The position numbers were made by a program, and so were the translations under genes. DNA of 17,269 nt from Parvibaculum sp. (GTDB lineage Bacteria; Pseudomonadota; Alphaproteobacteria; Parvibaculales; Parvibaculaceae), in contig JACIYQ010000247.1 in assembly GCA_014359855.1 (NCBI GenBank), positions 1 to 17,269 of the forward strand, in the 5' to 3' direction. The notes beneath the pieces are model-generated. The model had not been told where the DNA came from, did no database searches, and saw only the letters and a program-made list of their open reading frames with translations. Positions 1 to 8,349 of the stretch are shown one piece after another (the stretch's first letter is position 1; every line of letters starts with the position of its first letter).

Positions 1-12
1 CGTGAGCCCGGG

Positions 13-26
13 CCCGCAAAGGCGGG
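13..26. terminator. GC-rich hairpin downstream of tRNA-Cys
   Basis: A 5-bp perfect stem (CCCGC / GCGGG) with a 4-nt loop lies about 30 nt beyond the 3' end of the minus-strand tRNA. It could end that transcript, but no T-run follows on either strand, so an intrinsic terminator is not well supported. It may simply be a processing-stable hairpin. Confidence 0.25.
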
Positions 27-55
27 TTGCCTGCTCTTCATTCGCATGAGGTGAT

Positions 56-129
56 TGGAGGCCACGCCCGGAATCGAACCGGGGTATACGGATTTGCAGT
101 CCGCTGCGTCACCACTCCGCCACGTGGCC
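56..129 (-). tRNA. tRNA-Cys (anticodon GCA)
   Basis: Read on the minus strand, this 74-nt segment folds as a complete tRNA. The acceptor stem is GGCCACG paired with CGTGGCC. The anticodon loop CTGCAAA carries GCA for cysteine, and the T-arm contains GGTTCGATTCC. The discriminator base is U, as expected for tRNA-Cys, and the 3' CCA is encoded in the DNA. It inserts cysteine at UGC and UGU codons. It is divergent from the methyltransferase gene and has its own candidate promoter about 43 nt upstream. Confidence 0.97.
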
Positions 130-178
130 GTTTCCCTGCGATCCGCGGGATTCGTAACCGCAATCTCAGGGCGGGCGG

Positions 179-207
179 GGTATAGCAATTCCCCGGCCTT
201 GGTACAA
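179..207 (-). promoter_or_regulatory. candidate sigma70 promoter of tRNA-Cys
   Basis: On the minus strand TTGTAC (202-207) and TATACC (179-184) are separated by exactly 17 nt. The bases just after the -10 are almost all C and G, which is the GC-rich discriminator typical of stringently controlled stable-RNA promoters. The predicted start lies about 43 nt before the mature tRNA. This was found by eye and is untested. Confidence 0.55.
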
Positions 208-277
208 CGACCAATACATGCTGAGAGCTTTCCGCCCTCTTAACCGGAGGTCGAGCCTTCCCGCGAAATTCAGCGAA

Positions 278-306
278 TTGAGTTTGCCCGCCGGGGCCAG
301 TATAAA
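278..306 (+). promoter_or_regulatory. candidate sigma70 promoter of the PIMT-like gene
   Basis: TTGAGT (278-283) and TATAAA (301-306) are separated by 17 nt. The implied transcription start is near 313, about 50 nt before the ATG at 362. This also argues against a start at the upstream in-frame ATG at 218, which lies before the promoter. It is probably the promoter for the methyltransferase and possibly for tolC behind it. Confidence 0.6.
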
Positions 307-361
307 CGCCGCCAACGCCTTACTTGCGGGCCCCTCATGGCCCAAGCCGCTGGGACAGATC

Positions 362-1024
362 ATGACCGATTTCGCTGCCGCCCGCCTCAACATGGTCGAA
401 AGCCAGGTCCGCGTGAACGCGGTGACGGACGAACGGGTGATCGAGGCCCTCTCCGCCGTGCCGCGGGAGCGCTTCGTGCCGAGCGCGCGGCAGGGCATCG
501 CCTACATGGACGAGGACGTGAAGATCGCGGACGGCAATCCGCCACGCTTCCTTATGGAGCCGCGCGTTCTCGCGAAGCTCGCCCAGCTCGCGGAAATTGG
601 CTCGGATGATCTCGTCCTCGATGTCGGCTGCGGCACCGGCTATTCGACCGCCGTGCTTTCGCATCTTGCGGGAACGGTGGTCGGGCTCGAATGCGACGAG
701 GGGCTTGCCGCCCAGGCCGGAGCGACGCTCTCCGATCTTGGCGTCGACAATGTCGTCGTCGTCTCCGGACCGCTGACCGAGGGATGCGCCAGGCAGGCGC
801 CCTATGACGTCATTTTCATCAATGGCATGGTCAGTTCGGTTCCGGAATCGTTGCAGGCGCAGCTCCGCGAAGACGGCCGCCTCGTTTGCGTGCTTGGTGA
901 CGGCGTGTCCGGCAGGGCGCGGCTTTATGTCCGCTCCGGCGGTTCCTTGAGCGGCCGCGACGCCTTCGACGCGAATGTCCGGTTTCTCCCCGGTTTTGAG
1001 CCCGTGGAGAGCTTTGTTTTCTGA
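362..1024 (+). CDS. protein-L-isoaspartate O-methyltransferase family protein (divergent)
   Basis: This is a 220-residue class I SAM-dependent methyltransferase of the PIMT family, which as a family repairs isoaspartyl residues in aged proteins. The SAM-binding motif VLDVGCGTGY is at residues 85-94, and the family signature VPRERFVP is at 33-40. The start ATG at 362 is chosen because the conserved protein begins there; an in-frame ATG at 218 would add 48 residues of no family character and precede the promoter. The canonical block around the catalytic serine (TISQP in E. coli Pcm) reads FLMEP at 63-67, so the serine is replaced, and the usual VTAA segment reads INGM. Isoaspartyl repair activity is therefore doubtful. 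It stands directly before tolC, an arrangement I recall as common in alphaproteobacteria. Family assignment is firm; function is not. Confidence 0.85.
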   Translation: MTDFAAARLNMVESQVRVNAVTDERVIEALSAVPRERFVPSARQGIAYMDEDVKIADGNPPRFLMEPRVLAKLAQLAEIGSDDLVLDVGCGTGYSTAVLSHLAGTVVGLECDEGLAAQAGATLSDLGVDNVVVVSGPLTEGCARQAPYDVIFINGMVSSVPESLQAQLREDGRLVCVLGDGVSGRARLYVRSGGSLSGRDAFDANVRFLPGFEPVESFVF

Positions 1025-1176
1025 CAGGTACTGGCAGATTGCATCTAGTCACCGAAATACTTCTCGATCTGGGAATAGTAATTCGCACCGCCTGCATTTA
1101 GCCTGCCGGACTTGAGGTTCCACCTGCGGACGCGTTGAGGGACGAAGCCGCCTCTTTCGCGGAGAAGTAAGAAAAA

Positions 1177-2574
1177 ATGAAGTCATCCAGAACAACGTCC
1201 CTGACCCGTCTCCTCGCTCTCGCCCTCGGTACAACGGCGCTCACCGGCCTCCTCGCCGTCACGCCCGCTTCCGCCGACAGCCTCACCGACGCACTTGCCG
1301 CCGCCTACCAGACAAACCCGACGCTGCAGGCGCAGCGCGCCCAGCTGCGTGCGACTGACGAAGGCGTGCCGCAGGCGCTGTCGGGCTGGCGTCCGACCGT
1401 GCAGGCGCAGGGCACTTATGGCGCGACGCATACCGACACGACGCTCAATACCGGCGCCACCGCCAAAGGCGACATCGAGCCTTATACGGGTTCGGTGACG
1501 CTCAGCCAGAACGTCTTCGCGGGCGGACGCACCGTCAATGCGACCGACCAGGCCGAATATGGCGTGCTCGCGGGCCGTGAATCGCTGATGAGCGTGGAAC
1601 AGGCGACGCTCTTCAACGCCGTTCAGGCCTATATGGACGTCATTCGCGATCAGAGTGTCGTGGAACTCAATCGAAACAACGTCGATGTGCTCCAGCGTCA
1701 GCTCGAGGCGACCACCGACCGTTTTCGCGTCGGCGAACTCACGCGCACCGACACCGCGCAGGCCGAGGCCCGTCTTTCGCTCGCGAAGTCGAACCTGACG
1801 GCGGCGGAAGCGCAGCTCACGGCGAGCCGTGCCTTCTATGAGCGGGTCGTCGGCCAGATGCCGGGCACGCTCGAAAGGCCGCCCGTCGTCGCGGGGCTGC
1901 CCGAGACCGAGGAAGACGCGCGTTCGGTCGCAGAGAAGAACAACCCGGCGCTCCAGTCGGCGCGCTACGCCGAGCAGGCCAACCGCGAAGCGATCTCGGT
2001 CGCCAAGGGCGCGCTGCTGCCGACCGTCGACATTCAGGCGCAGTATCAGTACGGGCGCGACCCCTCGCTGACCGTCCGGGATGTCGAGGAAAGCTCGATC
2101 CTCGGTGTGCTCACGATCCCGCTCTATCAAGCCGGCGTCGAATACTCGCAGGTGCGCGAGGCGAAGGAATTGCACAACCGGAGCCGCTTGCAGGTCGCGG
2201 CCGCGATGCGCGAGGTGGACGAGGCGGTTCGCAATGCGTGGAACCAGCTGCTTTCCTCGCGGGCGAGCATCGTTTCCAACCAGGAAGGCGTGAACGCGAG
2301 CGCGATCGCGCTGGAAGGCGTCCGTCAGGAATCGGAGGTGGGCGCGCGCACCACGCTCGACGTGCTGAATGCCGAACAGGAATATCTCAACGCCCGCGTG
2401 TCGCTCGTCAGCGCCGAACGCGATCTCGCCGTGGCCGAATACGGCCTTCTGGCCGCAATGGGCTTTCTCACCGCGCGGAACCTCGAATTGCCGGTCGATT
2501 ATTACGATCCGGCAGTGAATTATGGCGAGGTTCGCAACAAGTGGATCGGCTTCGGCACTGCCGGCGACGAGTAG
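1177..2574 (+). CDS. tolC: TolC family outer membrane channel protein
   Basis: A 465-residue outer-membrane efflux protein. TolC trimers form a beta-barrel in the outer membrane and a long alpha-helical tunnel in the periplasm. They are the exit duct for type I secretion and for RND or other tripartite efflux pumps. Residues 1-33 are a signal peptide ending PASA, followed by the start of the first OEP repeat, SLTDALAAAYQTNPTLQAQR. A second OEP repeat occupies about residues 245-440, rich in coiled-coil heptads. Length and layout match alphaproteobacterial TolC. The start at 1177 follows GGAGAAG at 1161-1167 and gives the complete signal peptide. No inner-membrane pump or membrane-fusion partner is encoded nearby, so this is probably a shared exit duct serving pumps encoded elsewhere. 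The gap to the upstream methyltransferase is 152 bp, with no clear terminator or strong promoter. Confidence 0.93.
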   Translation: MKSSRTTSLTRLLALALGTTALTGLLAVTPASADSLTDALAAAYQTNPTLQAQRAQLRATDEGVPQALSGWRPTVQAQGTYGATHTDTTLNTGATAKGDIEPYTGSVTLSQNVFAGGRTVNATDQAEYGVLAGRESLMSVEQATLFNAVQAYMDVIRDQSVVELNRNNVDVLQRQLEATTDRFRVGELTRTDTAQAEARLSLAKSNLTAAEAQLTASRAFYERVVGQMPGTLERPPVVAGLPETEEDARSVAEKNNPALQSARYAEQANREAISVAKGALLPTVDIQAQYQYGRDPSLTVRDVEESSILGVLTIPLYQAGVEYSQVREAKELHNRSRLQVAAAMREVDEAVRNAWNQLLSSRASIVSNQEGVNASAIALEGVRQESEVGARTTLDVLNAEQEYLNARVSLVSAERDLAVAEYGLLAAMGFLTARNLELPVDYYDPAVNYGEVRNKWIGFGTAGDE

Positions 2575-2692
2575 TCCCGGCCGGTAACCGGAAAATTAAG
2601 GGGAAGTTGGCAAATTCGTTCAACTTCTCCTAAGGTTCTCTTGTTATTTGTCTTATTGGACGAGACGAAACACGCGCGGGCAGGGCGATTTG

Positions 2693-3385
2693 ATGAGCAA
2701 TCAGGGGCAGGCACAGGAACCGACGATGGAGGAGATTCTCGCCTCCATCCGCCGGATCATCTCGGAGGACAGCGGCTCGGAAGAGACGACGCAGGAGTCC
2801 GCCGAGGCCGCACCGCCGCCTCCGCCCGCCACGTTCGCCGAAGAGCCCGCCGAAGAGGAAGTCGCGGAAGAAGACGACATTCTCGAACTGACCGAGGCAC
2901 TTCCCGAGGAAACTTACGAGGAACCGGCGCCGGAACCCGTGGCGCCTGCGGCCACCTATATGCCGGAGCCCGAACCCGAACTAATGGACGACATCCAGTT
3001 CGCGGAGCCTGAACCCGAGCCTGAACCGGAACCTGTCTACGAGCCGATCCAGGAGCCTGAGCCCGAAGTCGCGCCTGCGCTCGCCACGGGCGTTGCGCCG
3101 CAGCCCGAACCCGTGGACGAAGCAGCCGATACAGACATTGAGGAGCCCGCCATGAGTGCCGATCAATCCCCGATTCTGTCGCGCGATGCCGAGACGGCCG
3201 CTTCCGCCGCCTTCGGCGCCCTGGCCAGTTCGCTGTCGAGCGCGAATGGCGGCCGCACGCTCGAAGACATCGTGGGCGACATGCTCCGTCCGATGCTCAA
3301 GGAGTGGCTCGACGACAACCTCCCGGCCTTGGTCGAACGCCTCGTGGCCGAGGAAATCGAGCGCGTATCGCGGCGCAAACGCTGA
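2693..3385 (+). CDS. popZ: PopZ-type polar organising protein (DUF2497)
   Basis: A 230-residue acidic protein with the three-part build of PopZ. Residues 10-25 hold a conserved short helix (PTMEEILASIRRIISE), the client-binding region in Caulobacter PopZ. Residues 27-155 are a disordered Pro/Glu/Asp linker with repeated PEPE units at about 91-124. Residues 163-228 form the C-terminal helical oligomerisation domain (TLEDIVGDMLRPMLKEWL). PopZ assembles a condensate at the cell pole that anchors ParB-parS and recruits cell-cycle signalling proteins. The ATG at 2693 starts the conserved N-terminus; an in-frame TTG at 2648 adds 15 residues without family support. A weak upstream match, TTGGCA (2607-2612) with TAAGGT 18 nt later, could be its promoter. 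It lies beside valS, as I recall for other alphaproteobacteria. The linker is longer than in the 177-residue Caulobacter protein. Confidence 0.88.
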   Translation: MSNQGQAQEPTMEEILASIRRIISEDSGSEETTQESAEAAPPPPPATFAEEPAEEEVAEEDDILELTEALPEETYEEPAPEPVAPAATYMPEPEPELMDDIQFAEPEPEPEPEPVYEPIQEPEPEVAPALATGVAPQPEPVDEAADTDIEEPAMSADQSPILSRDAETAASAAFGALASSLSSANGGRTLEDIVGDMLRPMLKEWLDDNLPALVERLVAEEIERVSRRKR

Positions 3386-3419
3386 CGCCAGGCCACGATC
3401 TCCGGAAATCATCTTAGTG

Positions 3420-3518
3420 CGTCATGGCCCGGCTTGTCCGGGCCATCCACGTCTTTGCGGCCTTTCGAACATTGAGTAAGAAAAGACGTGGATGACCCGC
3501 ATAAAGCGGGTCATGACG
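3420..3518. repeat. inverted pair of REP-like palindromes, family A
   Basis: Two 36-bp copies of one element lie head to head, at 3420-3455 (plus) and 3483-3518 (minus), 27 bp apart. Both begin CGTCATG and end CATCCACGTCTT. Inside each is a perfect 9-bp stem with a 5-nt loop (3424-3446 and 3492-3514). The copies differ at six positions: four form two compensated base pairs (G-C to A-T, and G-C to C-G) and two lie in the loop. The pair could fold as two hairpins or as one long cruciform. This is the layout of a BIME, a paired REP element. The left arm begins 35 nt after the popZ stop and may act in transcript ending or mRNA stability. Confidence 0.85.
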
Positions 3519-3541
3519 GATTTGTATGGTTTCCCCGGAAC

Positions 3542-3570
3542 TTGATAGCTGGCCTTCGCCTGTGTAACAC
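3542..3570 (+). promoter_or_regulatory. candidate sigma70 promoter of valS with overlapping palindrome
   Basis: TTGATA (3542-3547) and TAACAC (3565-3570) are 17 nt apart. The -35 is a 5 of 6 match to consensus and the -10 a 3 of 6 match. The implied start near 3577 gives a leader of about 40 nt before valS. A perfect 17-bp palindrome at 3558-3574 (8-bp arms GCCTGTGT and ACACAGGC around one central A) covers the -10, which is where a repressor operator would sit. No T-box or leader peptide fits in this short leader. Confidence 0.45.
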
Positions 3571-3617
3571 AGGCCCGCGCCGCCCTTTTTTGCGCCTCTT
3601 CTCACGGATGTGACCGA

Positions 3618-6404
<2,787 letters not shown>

Positions 6405-6441
6405 GTTCTCTCTTCGCTCGCTCCGCCTTTAACCCACCAAC

Positions 6442-6580
6442 AGTGTCACCCCGGCGAAAGCCGGGGCCCACTCGCGAGGCCTCTTGCCGCAGCTTTTAAT
6501 CGCATGAATGGCGTTTGCGCCGCGCGCCTTGGCTCTTGCTGAGGGAGCCAATGGTTCCCGGCTTTCGCCGGGATGACACT
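6442..6580. repeat. inverted pair of REP-like palindromes, family B, first pair
   Basis: The left arm at 6442-6470 and right arm at 6552-6580 are inverted copies of a GTGTCA(C/T)CCCGGC element, separated by 81 bp. Each arm forms a 7-bp perfect stem closed by GAAA, a GNRA-type tetraloop when read as RNA in the sense orientation. The left stem starts with a C-G pair; the right copy has T-A in the same place, so pairing is kept in both. The pair starts 38 nt after the valS stop and may act as its 3' end or as an mRNA-stabilising structure. The 81-bp spacer holds nothing I recognise. Confidence 0.85.
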
Positions 6581-6630
6581 TTTATTTTGCAGTTTCTGTC
6601 CTTCGATTTTCTGTCTCCTGAGCGCAACAA

Positions 6631-6657
6631 AAAAGGCGGCCCCGAAGGCCGTCTTTT
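6631..6657 (-). terminator. intrinsic terminator of the alcohol dehydrogenase remnant
   Basis: An 11-bp stem (6631-6641 with 6647-6657, one G-T wobble) around a 5-nt loop. On the minus strand the GC-rich core is followed by a run of six T, so it works best in that direction, 21 nt after the stop of the ADH remnant. On the plus strand four T follow the core, so it may also stop leftover transcription from valS. Confidence 0.75.
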
Positions 6658-6677
6658 CCTTGTCCGCAAACCTTCGA

Positions 6678-6824
6678 TCAGGCGTCGAACATGATCACCG
6701 AGCGGGCGAGTTCGCCGCGCTTCAGTTCGTCGAAGGCCTCGTTCACCTGTTCGAGCCTGATGCGGCGAGAGATCATCGTGTCGAGCTTGAGCTTGCCCAC
6801 CTCGCGCAGAACGGCGGCTTTCAT
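6678..6824 (-). pseudogene. Zn-dependent alcohol dehydrogenase, internally deleted remnant
   Basis: A 48-codon minus-strand reading frame joins the start of a zinc alcohol dehydrogenase (MKAAVLREVGK) directly to its C-terminus (LKLDTMISRRIRLEQVNEAF, then ELKRGELARSVIMFDA). Family members have about 320-370 residues, so roughly 300 codons are missing, including the catalytic zinc site and the Rossmann fold. The join is in frame at VGK, a tripeptide that plausibly occurred at both ends. The remnant keeps a good Shine-Dalgarno (AGGGAG, about 9 nt before ATG), a possible promoter (TTGACC, 17 nt, GAACAT at 6883-6911), and a terminator just after the stop. It may still be expressed as a short peptide, but cannot be an active dehydrogenase. 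Confidence 0.75.
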
Positions 6825-6882
6825 GACTGGAATCTCCCTGTGTCCGGATTTTGTGTGGATTCTCCGATTTCCGGTTGCAGGG

Positions 6883-6911
6883 ATGTTCTCCCGCCCCGCC
6901 GCCGCGGTCAA
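6883..6911 (-). promoter_or_regulatory. weak candidate promoter of the ADH remnant
   Basis: On the minus strand TTGACC (6906-6911, 5 of 6 matches) and GAACAT (6883-6888, 3 of 6 matches) are 17 nt apart. Just upstream of the -35, at 6917-6932, lies an imperfect palindrome, CGATTT-4-AAATCG, in a place where an activator might bind. The support is by-eye consensus only. Confidence 0.25.
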
Positions 6912-7016
6912 CACGCCGATTTTGCGAAATCGTCGCGGCAAGGCGGGGTTTGAAGGAACCATGACGCGTCGCCTTTTTTCCGGCAGACTGCCCCCGGTAT
7001 TCATTGAGGAGTGTCC

Positions 7017-7772
7017 ATGACCGTCCGCAAGAGCCTCGCCGTCCTCGCCGCCGCCTTCGGCCTCAATCTCGCCGTCACGGGTGCCGTCTTCGCCGCGCCA
7101 TCGCCGCAGGCCGAGGCCGCCTATGAGCGCGGGGTCGCCGCGCAGCGTTCCGGCGACATGGAAGCCGCCGTCGCCGAGTGGCAGGAAGCGGTGGGTGAAG
7201 GCCATACCGGCGCCGCATGGATTCTCGCCAATCTCTACGACAAGGGTGTCGGCGGGGTGACGCAGTCGGATGCGAAAGCCTACGAATACCTGCTCCTCGC
7301 CGCGCGCGGCGGCCAGCCCGCTGCTGCCGTCCGCCTCGGCGAGATTTACCTGCAGGGCAACGAACGGATTGGCCTCAAGCGGAATTACGCGCAGGCGCTC
7401 AAGAGCTTCGAGGCCGCCGCGCTCGCGCAGCGCGGCGATGCGCAATACTACGTTTCCGTCATGCACCGGAACGGCTGGGGCACGCCGCTCGACCGCACAG
7501 AGAGCCTGCGCTGGCTGCTTCTCTCGGCAAACAAGCGCTACGCACCAGCGTTAACGGAGCTTGGCCGCATCCACATGGAAGGCGAGGGCGTCGCCAGGAA
7601 CCGCATCGATGGCTGGGGCTATTTCCTGCTCGCCAACCGCTTCGGCACGCCCGATCAGCGCGCCGCGGCAGACGAGCTCATGGCGAAATACAAAGGCTGG
7701 CTGAAGCCCGGCGAGAAAGACAAGGCGCGCGACATGGCCGATGCCTGGATCGCCTCGCATGGTGGTGCGTAA
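7017..7772 (+). CDS. secreted Sel1-repeat (SLR) protein
   Basis: A 251-residue exported protein made of Sel1-like repeats, the alpha/alpha solenoid units related to TPRs that mediate protein-protein contacts. Residues 1-27 are a signal peptide with a hydrophobic core, ending AVFA before APSP. Repeats follow at roughly 64-99, 101-138, 139-172 and 174-208, each with the usual A..LG..Y..G pattern (for example AWILANLYDKGVGG and ALTELGRIHMEGEGV). The C-terminal 40 residues are helical and charged. ATG 7017 is chosen because GAGGAG at 7006-7011 sits 5 nt before it; an in-frame GTG at 7011 overlaps that site and cannot use it. The protein is probably periplasmic. SLR proteins often serve as adaptors in envelope or cell-cycle signalling, but no partner is evident here. 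It is divergent from the ADH remnant and convergent with the EthD gene. Confidence 0.85.
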   Translation: MTVRKSLAVLAAAFGLNLAVTGAVFAAPSPQAEAAYERGVAAQRSGDMEAAVAEWQEAVGEGHTGAAWILANLYDKGVGGVTQSDAKAYEYLLLAARGGQPAAAVRLGEIYLQGNERIGLKRNYAQALKSFEAAALAQRGDAQYYVSVMHRNGWGTPLDRTESLRWLLLSANKRYAPALTELGRIHMEGEGVARNRIDGWGYFLLANRFGTPDQRAAADELMAKYKGWLKPGEKDKARDMADAWIASHGGA

Positions 7773-7780
7773 ACTTACGT

Positions 7781-8167
7781 CTACCCAAACACCACCTTCT
7801 CCTCGCCGAACCAGAGCGGCGACTTCGAGAAGTCGATGAACTTCGCCTCGTCTTCCAGAAGCTGGCGTCCGGCCTCGGCGCCTTCGGGCGTCGTCATGGC
7901 GGCGGCGATATCGTCGAGGCTGTCCCACCAGAGTTGCGCCACGCCGTCATAGACCGCAGGTGCCTTGTCGAGCGAGCCGCCGCGCGATGTGCGGAGCGCC
8001 TCGGCGAGCGCAGGATCGGCGGAATGCATCTGCACATAGCGCTTGATGCGCAACGCCTCACGGTGGCTCTTCACCAGCGGCGCGTGCTTGTTCCGCCAGT
8101 AGTCCTGGAATTCCTTGACCGTCAGCTTCGGCAGTCTCGTCAGGCAGAAGGTGAGCTTGATTATGAT
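7781..8167 (-). CDS. EthD-fold (dimeric alpha/beta barrel) protein with non-ATG start
   Basis: A protein of about 128 residues of the EthD family, small ferredoxin-like proteins that dimerise; members occur with ether, polyketide or hydrocarbon degradation genes. Family-like features are the opening IKLTFCLTRLPKLTVKEFQ, the DYWRNKHAPLV segment, and a C-terminal half ending SPLWFGEEKVVFG. A strong Shine-Dalgarno (GGGAGG, minus strand, 8171-8176) leads into ACC-ATC-ATA-ATC where an ATG is expected. I therefore place the start at ATC 8167 (or ATA 8164). The nearest in-frame ATG, at 8251, lies inside a REP palindrome with no Shine-Dalgarno and would add 28 residues unlike the family; an annotation pipeline might well pick it (156 aa). 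The gene may use a rare initiator or be start-damaged. It ends 9 nt from the convergent SLR gene. Confidence 0.75.
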   Translation of the reverse strand: MIIKLTFCLTRLPKLTVKEFQDYWRNKHAPLVKSHREALRIKRYVQMHSADPALAEALRTSRGGSLDKAPAVYDGVAQLWWDSLDDIAAAMTTPEGAEAGRQLLEDEAKFIDFSKSPLWFGEEKVVFG

Positions 8168-8245
8168 GGTCCTCCCTGTTGTTTCTTGTCTGGCTTTGAT
8201 TTCTGCTAAGCCTGAGTTTGCGTTCTGCGTCGCCAAATATAAAGC

Positions 8246-8329
8246 TGTCATCCCGGCGAAAGCCGGGATCCATGGGCGGATGCCCCAAGGGCGGCAAAAG
8301 CATGGACCCCGGCTTTCGCCGGGGTGACA
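8246..8329. repeat. inverted pair of REP-like palindromes, family B, second pair
   Basis: Arms at 8246-8274 (plus) and 8301-8329 (minus) are 29-bp inverted copies of the same GTCA(C/T)CCCGGC element seen at 6442-6580, 26 bp apart. Both have the 7-bp stem with GAAA loop and continue into TCCATG. The left arm has the T-A version of the outer stem pair and the right arm the C-G version. The pair sits between the EthD and metallopeptidase genes, which are divergent. Its right edge is only 20 bp from the metallopeptidase ATG, so any hairpin would be in the 5' leader of that mRNA unless transcription starts within or after it. Confidence 0.87.
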
Positions 8330-8349
8330 TTCGAAATTGAAGGAAGATC

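Noticed and set aside
2579..2601. CCGGT-A-ACCGG palindrome after tolC as a terminator.
   Set aside because: The loop would be one base and the following sequence is A-rich, so it cannot work as an intrinsic terminator.
6678..7466. A 262-codon minus-strand frame containing the ADH remnant as one long gene.
   Set aside because: Its N-terminal part is antisense to the Sel1-repeat gene and has no family character; the Shine-Dalgarno and family start support the short frame from 6824.
6405..8349. Idea that this patch is a mobile island.
   Set aside because: No integrase, transposase, direct-repeat ends or tRNA attachment site is visible; REP-like pairs plus one deletion explain what is seen.
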